From assembly GCA_934463115.1 (NCBI GenBank), contig CAKSIN010000032.1, positions 1 through 23,232 on the forward strand: DNA of 23,232 bases, written 5' to 3'. This stretch comes from an uncultured Clostridia bacterium (GTDB taxonomy: Bacteria > Bacillota > Clostridia > UMGS1810). Positions 8,251 through 14,479 of this stretch are shown one piece after another; the stretch's first letter is position 1, and each line of letters begins with the position of its first letter. Under the pieces are notes generated by a model. It searched no databases. It was not told the DNA's origin and saw only the letters and a list, made by a program, of their open reading frames with translations. A program made the position numbers and the translations under genes.

Positions 8251-8844
8251 CTATGTATATGGAGGCTTATCCGAATTTATGACACCGCGGCGCCTGTTTT
8301 TGCTCCCAATATCCGCATCAATCGGGCTGACCGACACAGTGCAGTCGGACGTCGTACCGTTTGCCGCCTTGCTTTCCAGATACCGCCGTATTCCCTCGGT
8401 AATCTCTTTGTTGCATTTTCTGATATATGTTGCCTCGGCGCTTTCTTCGGCGTTTTCATTTTTTGAGTTATCCGCCGACGCAGCTTTTTCCTCTATGGAT
8501 TCGGGAATATTCAGCACACCGATGCTTTGGAGCAATTCCACCAGTTGTTCATGATAAATGCTCGTTTCCACATGCTCCGGACGAATGTGATTGTGGCGCG
8601 CGTGGTCTACTACATACACCGTCATGTCGCATTTCGGCAGCTCCAAAACATACCCTTTTTCGATAAGCTCGGCATATGCCGGGCGGCGAATCCCGTATGT
8701 ACGGAGCAGCGGATACATGTACACCACTCCCTCGTCGTCCGTGTTTACGCACGCAAGTATGTACAGATACTGCGCAGAACGGCTCAGGCTCAAAAATTCG
8801 GAGGTGCACAGAATATCGCCTTTTATCATTCGTCTTTTCGCCAT
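8251..8844 (-). CDS. Phage-type replication initiator N-domain protein
   Basis: The 197-aa product begins with a pattern seen in phage replisome-organiser/DnaD-like winged-helix proteins: AKRRMIKGDILCTSEFLSLS, SAQYLYILACVNTDDEGVV, an R-x-x-G-IRRP segment and VVDHARHNHIRPEHVETSIY. That part covers residues 2-100. The C-terminal half is charged and low in complexity; no primase or helicase-loader domain is visible. The ribosome site AAAGGGG is 9 bp from the ATG, and minus-strand -10 boxes (TATAAT) lie at 8882-8872. No other phage gene is nearby, so it may be a domesticated phage gene now upstream of spoIIP. Function unknown; DNA binding is inferred from the fold. Confidence 0.65.
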   Translation of the reverse strand: MAKRRMIKGDILCTSEFLSLSRSAQYLYILACVNTDDEGVVYMYPLLRTYGIRRPAYAELIEKGYVLELPKCDMTVYVVDHARHNHIRPEHVETSIYHEQLVELLQSIGVLNIPESIEEKAASADNSKNENAEESAEATYIRKCNKEITEGIRRYLESKAANGTTSDCTVSVSPIDADIGSKNRRRGVINSDKPPYT

Positions 8845-8989
8845 TTGGTTTTTCCCCTTTCAGAGTTTATAATTATATTATATCTCGTTTTAACATCACA
8901 TTTCGCCTACTTTTTGAAAAAAATTTTAAAAATTTTATTTTTTCTTTTTGAACGAACCGTTTTCGGGCGCCGAAGGCGGTAACGGGTTT

Positions 8990-9056
8990 TAAACTAAACT
9001 GTATTATACAAAACTATATTAAACTGTATTATACTATACTAAACTATACTATACTG
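8990..9056. repeat. AT-rich degenerate tandem repeat
   Basis: Three imperfect units begin AAACTGTATTATAC at 8996 and 9021 and AAACTATACTATAC at 9041, giving periods of 25 and 20 bp. The region is almost pure A/T with regularly spaced C. It lies upstream of the 8844 gene and contains many TATACT-like boxes. No DnaA boxes are recognisable. Confidence 0.7.
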
Positions 9057-9101
9057 TGCTGCAAAAATGACACGTTTTTTGCAAATTTTTCGCACACAAA
9101 A

Positions 9102-9142
9102 ACACACCTCAAATCCGCATGACAAGTGGGTTTGGGGTGTGT
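9102..9142 (-). terminator. Strong hairpin, minus-strand terminator
   Basis: ACACACCTCAAATCCGC (9102-9118) pairs with GTGGGTTTGGGGTGTGT (9126-9142) over 17 positions with two wobbles and one mismatch, closing a 7-nt loop. On the minus strand it is followed by a short T tract (TTTTTG). No intact gene feeds it from the right, which hints that one was lost between 9143 and 9590. Confidence 0.55.
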
Positions 9143-9203
9143 CTGATATTAAAAAATATTTTGCACGAATCTGTCGCAACCGTGTCGTTACCGTGTCGGA
9201 AGT

Positions 9204-9311
9204 GTGCACTAACCGTGCACTAACCGTGCATTAACTTTGCCGAAAGCGTGCACTGACTCTGCCGTAACCGTGCATCAACTTTGCCGAAAGCGTGCACTGA
9301 CTCTGCCGAAG
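9204..9311. repeat. Nested tandem repeats (11-mer and 44-mer)
   Basis: GTGCACTAACC is repeated at 9204 and 9215. A 44-bp unit beginning CCGTGCATTAACTTTGCC then occurs at 9224-9267 and again at 9268-9311 with very few changes. Within it the 11-mer-like GTGCACT/GTGCAT steps recur. The period of 44 is four times 11, suggesting growth by slippage and then duplication. Confidence 0.75.
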
Positions 9312-9312
9312 C

Positions 9313-9565
9313 TTTGCCGCAAAAGCCGATATCTTTGAAAACAGCGCGCGCACCTCGCCGTCGGAAAGATAATACAAAAGTCCGAGACAGGAGAAAAACG
9401 TTTTTTGGATTTGTCGAAACCGTTGTCCGCAAGCAGCGCGCCTATGTCGGCGGTTGCAAGGTCGGCACCTATCATGTGAACATTTTCGCCGATATCAAGT
9501 CCGGCGGCGCGTATTCTGCGGCTATAGAATATTAAATATAACCGCTGATGAAAATTTCTTCGCAA
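9313..9565 (-). other. Possible decayed coding region between spoIIP locus and tRNA
   Basis: There is no convincing gene between 8845 and 9638. The 9400-9535 part is GC-richer than its surroundings and reads as plausible protein on the minus strand (GLDIGENVHMIGADLATADI), but there is no ribosome site and the frame soon runs into the tandem repeats. It may be a gene remnant; I do not recognise a family. Confidence 0.25.
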
Positions 9566-9591
9566 AATTTTTGAAATTTTTCAAAAAAGGC

Positions 9592-9620
9592 TTGCAATTT
9601 GTTTTATTTTGTGGTATTAT
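9592..9620 (+). promoter_or_regulatory. Promoter of tRNA-Glu
   Basis: TTGCAA (9592-9597), 17 bp, TATTAT (9615-9620), with an extended -10 TG at 9612-9613. Initiation near 9627 would give a short leader before the tRNA. Confidence 0.8.
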
Positions 9621-9638
9621 ATTCAGGTAGTCACAACC

Positions 9639-9713
9639 GGCCCCTTGGTCAAGCGGTTAAGACGGCGCCCTCTCAAGGCGCAATCATGGGTTCGATTCCC
9701 GTAGGGGTCACCA
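9639..9713 (+). tRNA. tRNA-Glu, anticodon CTC
   Basis: The 75-nt sequence folds as a cloverleaf. The acceptor is GGCCCCT with AGGGGTC, the anticodon stem GCGCC/GGCGC encloses loop CTCTCAA (anticodon CTC, reads GAG), and the T arm is TGGG-TTCGATT-CCCG. The 3' CCA is encoded at 9711-9713. The body matches bacterial tRNA-Glu. It stands alone, with its own promoter and terminator. Confidence 0.96.
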
Positions 9714-9720
9714 GAAAAAA

Positions 9721-9753
9721 GCATCAATCTTGATACAAGATTGGTGCTTTTTT
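9721..9753 (+). terminator. Terminator of tRNA-Glu
   Basis: GCATCAATCTTG (9721-9732) pairs with CAAGATTGGTGC (9736-9747) with one wobble, around an ATA loop, followed by six T. Confidence 0.92.
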
Positions 9754-9762
9754 CAACGAAAT

Positions 9763-9934
9763 AAATCCTTCGGATTTGTGAAATACCTGACCGGCGTGAA
9801 ATATTGCTTCGCAATGTGAAATACGCCTCGCGGCGTGTGATATAAGGATTTATTTTATTTCACTTGATGCATTAGCATCAAATTTCACAATTTCTGCAAG
9901 AAATTATTTCACATCAACGGAGTTGATATTTCAC
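9763..9934 (+). repeat. Hairpin ladder bounded by GTGAAAT / ATTTCAC heptamers
   Basis: GTGAAAT occurs at 9778, 9796 and 9816, with a variant GTGATAT at 9837. Its complement ATTTCAC occurs at 9857, 9882, 9906 and 9928. Short hairpins sit between successive heptamers: AAATCC-TTC-GGATTT (before the first), ATTGC-TTC-GCAAT, ACGCC/GGCGT, TTGATGC-ATTA-GCATCAA, AATTTCT-GCA-AGAAATT, ATCAAC-GGA-GTTGAT. The one after 9784 is degenerate. The four left heptamers can pair with the four right ones in nested order, giving three stacked four-way junctions around a 13-nt centre. It lies directly upstream of the promoter of the four-helix-bundle gene and just after the tRNA terminator. The layout is seen directly; its function is unknown. 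Confidence 0.85.
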
Positions 9935-9937
9935 TTA

Positions 9938-9966
9938 TAGACAAAAGAAATCTCCTATGTTATAAT
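9938..9966 (+). promoter_or_regulatory. Promoter of the four-helix-bundle gene
   Basis: TAGACA (9938-9943), 17 bp, TATAAT (9961-9966). It starts four bases after the last ATTTCAC, so the hairpin ladder is upstream of and outside this transcript. Confidence 0.7.
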
Positions 9967-9986
9967 GGTTAGGGAGTTGATGTAAT

Positions 9987-10346
9987 ATGGCAGAATCAAA
10001 GTTAAGAAATTTATCTGTCGAATTTTCCGTTAAAATAATTAAACTATGCGAAAACATTAAAGGACATTATTCACTTACCAATCAGATTGAGCGCAGCGGA
10101 ACATCCATAGGGGCAAATATACACGAGGCAAATTATGCACATAGCAAGAACGATTTTATTTCAAAATTACAAATAGCACTGAAAGAATGCTACGAAACAG
10201 AATATTGGTTAGAACTTTTCGTTAAATCCGATTTACTCAATAGAGAAACTGCCAAAGAAATATATAATGAATGCGGAACAATCCGCAAAATGCTCATTTC
10301 ATCCATCAACACAGCTAAACAAAACGCCGAAAAATCAAATAACTAA
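9987..10346 (+). CDS. Four-helix-bundle protein (23S rRNA IVS-protein family)
   Basis: The 119-aa protein matches the four helix bundle/S23 family (TIGR02436, Pfam 23S_rRNA_IVP). It has an N-terminal helix LRNLSVEFSVKIIKLCENIK, then LTNQIERSGTSIGANIHEA (the most conserved family signature), ALKECYETEYWLELFVKSDL, and a last helix with IRKMLISSINT. Relatives are encoded in intervening sequences of 23S rRNA genes, and the Avd protein of diversity-generating retroelements has the same fold; none has a firm enzymatic role. No reverse transcriptase or variable repeat is visible here. The ATG has AGGGAG ten bases upstream. The gene is a single unit with its own promoter, preceded by the hairpin ladder and followed by a terminator, consistent with a small independent element. 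Confidence 0.9.
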   Translation: MAESKLRNLSVEFSVKIIKLCENIKGHYSLTNQIERSGTSIGANIHEANYAHSKNDFISKLQIALKECYETEYWLELFVKSDLLNRETAKEIYNECGTIRKMLISSINTAKQNAEKSNN

Positions 10347-10351
10347 ATTTT

Positions 10352-10380
10352 ACCGTCACAATTGTGGCGGTTTTCTTTTT
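10352..10380 (+). terminator. Terminator of the four-helix-bundle gene
   Basis: ACCGTCAC (10352-10359) pairs with GTGGCGGT (10364-10371) with one wobble around AATT, followed by TTTTCTTTTT. Confidence 0.88.
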
Positions 10381-10410
10381 TGTGTATTTTGCTATTTTTT
10401 TGAAAGTATC

Positions 10411-10438
10411 TTGATAAATTATAAAAATGTGGTATTAT
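10411..10438 (+). promoter_or_regulatory. Promoter of the candidate structured RNA
   Basis: TTGATA (10411-10416), 16 bp, TATTAT (10433-10438), inside the string GTGGTATTATA that also forms the -10 region of the tRNA-Glu promoter. The expected start is about 10445, the first paired base of the RNA fold. Confidence 0.7.
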
Positions 10439-10444
10439 AATTGT

Positions 10445-10605
10445 GCCAAACTAAATTTAATATGTTATACAGTTTTGAGGTATATTTTTCTTTTGGGATA
10501 AATATGCTTATTCCTGCATACAATCGTTTTTGAATTTGATAAAAATGCAAATTCCATTTATGATTGTATGTAGATATATATCATGCTGTATAAATTTAGT
10601 TTGGC
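10445..10605 (+). ncRNA. Candidate structured RNA or leader
   Basis: A perfect 15-bp closing stem pairs GCCAAACTAAATTTA (10445-10459) with TAAATTTAGTTTGGC (10591-10605), extended after an 8-nt bulge by TACAG/CTGTA (10468-10472 with 10586-10590). Inside, GGGATAA/TTATTCC (10495-10514) forms a side hairpin. CATACAATC (10517-10525) pairs with GATTGTATG (10562-10570), and GAATTTG/CAAATTC (10532-10538 with 10548-10554) closes the apex. The predicted transcript would begin at the first base of the closing stem and could end at the terminator 10630-10657, about 210 nt in all. A long rod with a large internal loop resembles 6S RNA architecture, but I see no sequence signature to claim it. Other options are an attenuator leader for the decayed gene downstream, or a MITE-like inverted repeat. 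Confidence 0.55.
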
Positions 10606-10629
10606 GACTATCGGAGTTTGCGTTTTTTG

Positions 10630-10657
10630 TGCGTCTGCTTCGGTAGGCGCATTTTTT
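10630..10657 (+). terminator. Terminator after the structured RNA
   Basis: TGCGTCTGC (10630-10638) pairs with GTAGGCGCA (10643-10651) around a TTCG tetraloop, followed by TTTTTT. It lies only 8 bp before the ribosome site of the next reading frame, an attenuator-like position. Confidence 0.88.
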
Positions 10658-10679
10658 AATTTATAAGGAGGAAAATGTA

Positions 10680-10969
10680 ATGGCAACAATTGAGGAAAAA
10701 GTAAACGCCCTTATTATTAGATTAGTTCATATGGAATGCACGAAGTAGAAGAAAAAAGAATAATTTTTTGGCCTGACTTGACACGAGTCTATAAAGGCTG
10801 TACAAAGAAGATGACATCGGATTTTCCCAGTGTTTATACGGGTTTGAATCATCTTTACAAAAATTAACCAAAGGTATTTTATGTAGATGCCAAGGGTATT
10901 CTGACCAAGAGGACCAAAAAATCGGTGGTTTTAACCGCCTTGAAACCGATAAAACAATATATTAAATAG
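10680..10969 (+). pseudogene. Decayed small gene of unknown family
   Basis: AAGGAGG (10665-10671) is 8 bp before an ATG at 10680. The frame gives MATIEEKVNALIIRLVHMEC and stops after 22 codons. A second frame takes over at once (MHEVEEKRIIFWPDLTRVYK and onward) and stops at a TAA near 10865. The same frame then continues (VFYVDAKGILTKRTKKSVVL and onward) to TAG at 10967-10969. One missing base and one nonsense change would therefore explain a ~95-codon gene. I do not recognise the family. The strong ribosome site and upstream promoter/terminator suggest it was once expressed under attenuation. Confidence 0.5.
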
Positions 10970-11001
10970 AGAGACGAAAGTTTCTAACCAATTTGATATG
11001 C

Positions 11002-11040
11002 AAAAAAATGACAACTATTTTATGAGTAGTTGTCATTTTT
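11002..11040. terminator. Bidirectional terminator
   Basis: AATGACAACTA (11007-11017) pairs with TAGTTGTCATT (11027-11037), flanked by an A-run on the left and a T-run on the right. It can end transcription from the left (decayed gene) and from the right (DeoR-type gene). Confidence 0.88.
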
Positions 11041-11081
11041 TGTATGCTTTTTTAAAATCTAAGTATATTTGCCTGTATAAT

Positions 11082-11834
11082 CTATAAAATTTTTAATGAG
11101 TTTGAGTGTACACTAAATTTTTTTGCATTTTCATTTTCGCTTACCAGATAATCAATATCAGAAAGGGTACATTGTTTGTAGGCTGATCGTGTACCAAATT
11201 TTTCGCTGTCACACAAAAATATCCTTTTTGCCGAATTTTTAAGCATAGAATTTCTTAAAGCGACTTCTTCGCGGGTGCAGTCTGATATGATTCCGTCGTC
11301 AGATAATGATTTTGTGGAAAAGAATGCAATATCACCATAGGTGTTTTCGAATATGCTATGAGCATCAGGACCGATAAGGCAGCTACGATTTTCCGAACTT
11401 AAAAATCCACCGGATGATACAACCTTAATTCCCGAATTTGATAGCAGACACAATATTTCTATGTTGTTTGTAATAACAGTCAATGAATTTCTGTATATTA
11501 TTTCATTTGCAAGATAAAATGAGGTTGAAGACTGGTCTAAAAATATAATACTTCCATCTTTGATAAGTTTTGCAGCTTTTTTTGCAATTACTTTCTTTGC
11601 TTCAATGTTATGATGAAATCTTTTATCGAAAGAAATCACATTTGAAAAATTGGTTATTAATTCTGCACCTCCGTATGTTCTTTTAACAACACCCCTGTTC
11701 TCGAGTGCTGTTAAATCACGTCTTATGCTCGATTCACTTGCAAATAGCTTTTTGCAAAGTTCCTTTACAGTTATAAAACCGTTCTCGTCTTTTAAAATAT
11801 TTATTATTTCTCTTTCACGTTCGTTTTTTTGCAT
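11082..11834 (-). CDS. DeoR-family transcriptional regulator
   Basis: The 250-aa product has the DeoR layout. The N-terminal winged helix spans residues 1-56 (REREIINILKDENGFITVKE, LFASESSIRRDLTALENRG, VKRTYGGAEL). The C-terminal effector domain shows DGSIIFLDQSSTSFYLANEI, LTVITNNIEI, VVSSGG, LIGPDA and a late DSEKFG motif. The family senses phosphorylated sugars and usually represses a neighbouring sugar-metabolism operon. The ATG at 11834 is chosen because AAGGAGA is 7 bp upstream; the in-frame extension to 11897 has no ribosome site. The gene is divergent from the gutted gene/HAD phosphatase unit, with candidate operators between. A sugar-phosphate ligand is inferred from the family. Confidence 0.9.
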   Translation of the reverse strand: MQKNEREREIINILKDENGFITVKELCKKLFASESSIRRDLTALENRGVVKRTYGGAELITNFSNVISFDKRFHHNIEAKKVIAKKAAKLIKDGSIIFLDQSSTSFYLANEIIYRNSLTVITNNIEILCLLSNSGIKVVSSGGFLSSENRSCLIGPDAHSIFENTYGDIAFFSTKSLSDDGIISDCTREEVALRNSMLKNSAKRIFLCDSEKFGTRSAYKQCTLSDIDYLVSENENAKKFSVHSNSLKIL

Positions 11835-11859
11835 ATTGTATCTCCTTGAATGTGATTGA

Positions 11860-11935
11860 TGTTGATTGTTTTTCGAAAATGTGTGTACAATCACCAAATT
11901 TTTGACTGATTCATGGCCAACTGTTGATTTGTTTT
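11860..11935. promoter_or_regulatory. Candidate DeoR operators (direct repeats)
   Basis: TGTTGATTGTTTTT (11860-11873) and TGTTGATTTGTTTT (11922-11935) are near-identical and 62 bp apart in the divergent region. The second overlaps the -35 of the rightward promoter. DeoR proteins often bind T-rich, widely spaced repeats and loop DNA, so these are reasonable operators. Confidence 0.45.
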
Positions 11936-11952
11936 GATGATTGTATTATAAT
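11924..11952 (+). promoter_or_regulatory. Promoter of the gutted gene/HAD unit
   Basis: TTGATT (11924-11929), 17 bp, TATAAT (11947-11952). Confidence 0.7.
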
Positions 11953-12002
11953 ATAAATATCAAAAAAAGTAAATATTAAAATTTGAAAAAGGGGTAATAT
12001 TT

Positions 12003-12111
12003 GTGGATATCAACAATATTTTGTGCGGCGTAGAGTGCGAAATTGATTACTACCAATAATCCGGTAGATGCTATCTGTAAATTGAAGGAGTTGGGATTAC
12101 GAGATGAATAA
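12003..12111 (+). pseudogene. Internally deleted gene remnant upstream of the HAD gene
   Basis: AAAGGGG (11988-11994) precedes a GTG at 12003 that opens as MDINNILCGVECEIDYYQ, then stop. One base out of frame, ACT ACC AAT AAT begins a second peptide, NNPVDAICKLKELGLRDE, ending at TAA 12109-12111 inside the HAD start. The intact 5' end with its ribosome site, and an intact-looking 3' end that overlaps the next ATG by 8 bp (translational coupling), suggest that a whole gene body was deleted. The N-terminal fragment faintly recalls glycerol-1-phosphate dehydrogenase (AraM-like) starts; that is a guess. Confidence 0.5.
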
Positions 12112-12826
12112 AGAACTTATCAAAATTATCGCTATGGATTTGGATGGCACGCTGACACAGCATAAACAACCGCTTGATGAAGTGCACAGAAAGGCACTGA
12201 AAAAACTTTCGAGCAAGTATAAACTGTTGATGGTGGGTGCTGGGCAGGTCATGAGAATTTTTAATCAGCTGGAGCATTTTCCGATTGATATAATCGGGAA
12301 TTACGGTTTGCAGTACGGGACATATAATGAAAACACCGGAAGCATGGATATTGTGCGTGATTTGCAATTTCCGATTGATAAGGATTCTATTGAAGAAAGA
12401 GTTACAAATTTGAGAGAAAAATTTGGCTACACAGATTATGCCGGTGACAATGTTGAATTTCATCCTTCAGGGTGTATAACATTCCCTCTTTTGGGCACTA
12501 AAGCAAAATCGGAGGATAAACTTTCATTTGATCCGTACAGAATCAAAAGAAGAAAAATCTATGATGAAGTTGTTTCTGCTTTTTCGGAATACACTGTTTT
12601 TGTGGGAGGTTCATCTTCCTTTGATATGGCACCAATGCCATATAATAAATATTATGCACTTGATATCTATTGTAAGGAGAACGATTTAAAACACGAAAAT
12701 ATCGTCTACATAGGTGATGATTATGGATTGGGCGGTAATGATGAGTCTGTGTATATATCTGATTTTCCGTATCTTACTATAGATAATTATAGAGATTTCC
12801 CTGAAATTATTAAACCTCTCTGGTAA
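12104..12826 (+). CDS. HAD-superfamily phosphatase, phosphomannomutase-like
   Basis: The 240-aa product has HAD motif I at residues 12-16 (AMDLDGTLT), with both aspartates. The type IIB cap follows, and the C-terminal segment FDMAPMPYNKYYAL plus YIGDDYGLGGNDESVY supplies the lysine and acidic motif IV. The motif spacing resembles eukaryotic-type phosphomannomutase (PMM) proteins, where FD-x-x-P-x-x-x-x-K and GGND-E are typical. It probably acts on a sugar phosphate as a phosphatase or mutase in the cytoplasm; which one cannot be decided from sequence. AAGGAG is 13 bp upstream, longer than ideal, and the start overlaps the remnant gene, so translation probably depended on coupling. It is under the presumed control of the divergent DeoR regulator. 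Confidence 0.8.
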   Translation: MNKELIKIIAMDLDGTLTQHKQPLDEVHRKALKKLSSKYKLLMVGAGQVMRIFNQLEHFPIDIIGNYGLQYGTYNENTGSMDIVRDLQFPIDKDSIEERVTNLREKFGYTDYAGDNVEFHPSGCITFPLLGTKAKSEDKLSFDPYRIKRRKIYDEVVSAFSEYTVFVGGSSSFDMAPMPYNKYYALDIYCKENDLKHENIVYIGDDYGLGGNDESVYISDFPYLTIDNYRDFPEIIKPLW

Positions 12827-12924
12827 CTGAAAAATGACAACCACTGTATAAAGTTCACTATGAACTAATCTTTTTGAAAAATGCACCGCTTTTTCGGTCG
12901 TATTAAAATTGACCGTTAGTGTCA

Positions 12925-12980
12925 AAAAATCGACAAGTACTTTTTAGTGCTTGTCTAGTGCTTGTCGATTTTTCTTTTTC
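12925..12980 (+). terminator. Terminator downstream of the HAD gene
   Basis: AAAAATCGACAAGTACT (12925-12941) pairs with AGTGCTTGTCGATTTTT (12957-12973) with one wobble. An extra copy of AGTGCTTGTC lies in the loop, a partial duplication of the right arm. T-rich sequence follows. From here to the dispersed repeat at 13109 there is only a weak CTTCACT/AGTGAAG inverted repeat (12991-13044) and no gene. Confidence 0.82.
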
Positions 12981-13108
12981 ACTGTTTACTCTTCACTGAT
13001 TTGTCGATTTTTTGGAAAGTAATATGTAATAGTGAAAAGTGAAGAAGTGCGGTGCATATTCAAACGGTTGCGGTTATCAATGGCGCAAAAGTTTAACCTA
13101 CCACAAAT

Positions 13109-13377
13109 CAGCTGCAAGTAAACAAACAAGGTTTTCACCGCGGAAAATTCCCGTTCCGATGAATGACATTGAGGTTGTGCGGCGGACGCGTTCACGAGCA
13201 AAATCATTCATAGTGCAAAATCGGCGGCACATATAATCTTATTCCCTATTGTGTCGCCGATTTTAGGAAAACGAGCCGCGATTATTTCGCGGCATTTTTC
13301 CGGCACGCAATGATTGATTTTGTAAGTGATTACAAGTCCCTGCACGTTCTCATAGCCATGAGGCGGAATGGGAATTT
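13109..13377 (+). repeat. Dispersed repeat, copy A (full)
   Basis: The core runs 13145-13377 (233 bp) between imperfect inverted ends. The left arm starts AAATTCCCGTTCCGATGAAT and ends GTGCGG (13182). The right arm, read backwards from 13377, starts AAATTCCCATTCCGCCTCAT. About 36 bp left of the core (from CAGCTG at 13109) is also shared with the other copies. Inside is a 15-bp hairpin (13217-13231 with 13250-13264) and GCCGCGA/TCGCGGC (13275-13293). The right end supplies the 3' end of the lipoprotein gene. Confidence 0.9.
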
Positions 13378-13790
13378 AAATATCTTCTCTTACTGTATCG
13401 CACAAATGTCATTGTCGGCTTTTCACCGTCAAACAGATTTTTGTAGTCATATTTCACTTTCATCGTAAACCTTCCGTTGTCATAGCTCTGAACTTTACCC
13501 CGAATCAAGCAATATTTTTCGTATTCATCGGTGTAAAATATATCCGAATCATCATATTTCTCATATATACGGAATCCGTTTCCGTAATCAGCGGAGTACT
13601 TAACACAATATTCAACATCATTAACAATCAGTTTTCCGCCACAAGAACCATTTGACCAGTACATTTCACAATACGGCTCCTTACACACCCATATCTGATT
13701 TTCATCAGGTTTTGGGCGGTTTTCTGCCTGATACGTACACCCTGTCACAATCAGTAATATAACTGTGACAATCAATATAACCTTTTTCAT
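13350..13790 (-). CDS. Small predicted lipoprotein
   Basis: The 146-aa product has a lipoprotein signal, MKKVILIVTVILLIVTGC, with a lipobox ending at Cys18. The mature part has several cysteines and aromatic beta-strand-like segments (WVCKEPYCEMYWSNGSCGG, GFRIYEKYDDSDIFY) and no recognised domain. It should sit on the outer face of the membrane. AAGGAG inside the preceding gene is 8 bp from this ATG, and the two genes overlap as ATGA, so they are translationally coupled. The last residues, from about NSHSASWL to the stop, are encoded by the right end of the dispersed repeat. A role as partner or immunity protein to the upstream protease-like domain is possible but only from position. Confidence 0.7.
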   Translation of the reverse strand: MKKVILIVTVILLIVTGCTYQAENRPKPDENQIWVCKEPYCEMYWSNGSCGGKLIVNDVEYCVKYSADYGNGFRIYEKYDDSDIFYTDEYEKYCLIRGKVQSYDNGRFTMKVKYDYKNLFDGEKPTMTFVRYSKRRYLNSHSASWL

Positions 13791-14479
13791 CTTGTGTTCT
13801 CCTTTTTTATGCAATGCAATGTGAGAGGAATAAATCCTTTTTCTGCAAGCTGTGTTTTCAAGTTATTGCAGAAGTAGGTTTCATCGCTTGTCACGTCATA
13901 ATTATACAAATAATATCCGCTGTCGGATTTTCTGACGGAAACAGTATGCAATCCATACATCACATCATCATCATTCCAAAACGAAAGGATATATGCATCG
14001 GCTTTTGGAATATTTTTATCGGTAATATTTTCACCTTCGAGCGTCTTAACGCTGTAACCCTTATCTGAAAAATATCTTTTGAGCGCATAGGGATTTGTTC
14101 CAAATTCACCGCCGAGCATCTGACCGTCATTTTCAAAATGATATGCAATATCTCTGATATCCTCTCTTTTTCCAAGGGTTACCAATGCATTGTATGCAGC
14201 TATAACTTCACATCCGTTGTAAGACATATCCCTTGATCCAAGTTTTAATTTAGACACGGCGCCGGTGTTTTGATCGTTAATGTATCCATTTTTATATCCG
14301 CTCAAATCCACTTTTTTATTATGGCGGTAATTTTTTTCGGCAACAGCATGATGATATGCACCATACACATCAATACCATTGTTTTTTATTGCTTTTCCGC
14401 TTATACTATTACCGACTGTTAAATCATGCGCCTTCAATACTTTGTTTGTAACATCATCAAGTTTACCATCTTTTGCCAA
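13787..14479 (-). CDS. C39-like papain-fold protease domain, 5'-truncated
   Basis: The product carries a papain-like/C39 core. The likely catalytic Cys is in SYNGCEVIAAYNALVTLGK, the His in MYGLHTVSV and the Asp/Asn in YLYNYD. The TTG at 14479 is only a formal start: no ribosome site precedes it, and the frame stays open upstream through KKLIDELNEYKKYINIF into the dispersed repeat at 14568-14687. So the real N-terminus seems to have been replaced by the repeat. Such domains occur at the C-terminus of larger secreted or polymorphic-toxin proteins, and the coupled lipoprotein gene downstream fits that picture. It could also be a non-functional remnant. The domain call is fairly firm; the role is a guess. 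Confidence 0.6.
   Translation of the reverse strand: MAKDGKLDDVTNKVLKAHDLTVGNSISGKAIKNNGIDVYGAYHHAVAEKNYRHNKKVDLSGYKNGYINDQNTGAVSKLKLGSRDMSYNGCEVIAAYNALVTLGKREDIRDIAYHFENDGQMLGGEFGTNPYALKRYFSDKGYSVKTLEGENITDKNIPKADAYILSFWNDDDVMYGLHTVSVRKSDSGYYLYNYDVTSDETYFCNNLKTQLAEKGFIPLTLHCIKKENTR

Noticed and set aside
8990..9056. The A/T-rich array as a replication origin.
   Set aside because: No DnaA-box series and no replication genes of a plasmid or chromosome origin; the initiator-like gene alone is not enough.
9281..9535. Plus-strand frame MPKACTDSAEAL... ending before the tRNA.
   Set aside because: It begins inside the tandem repeats without a ribosome site and has no recognisable domain.
9763..9934. 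The GTGAAAT array as a CRISPR.
   Set aside because: The repeated units are only 7 bp, they invert halfway, and the spacers are self-complementary hairpins. No cas genes.
9639..10382. A genomic island integrated at the tRNA-Glu gene.
   Set aside because: No integrase and no duplicated tRNA 3' end downstream were found.
13039..13236. Open frame across copy A, with a similar one across copy D at 16659-16892, both encoding KIPVP-x-NDIEVVR.
   Set aside because: The shared peptide is just the translated left arm of the repeat. There is no ribosome site, and the frame differs outside the arm.
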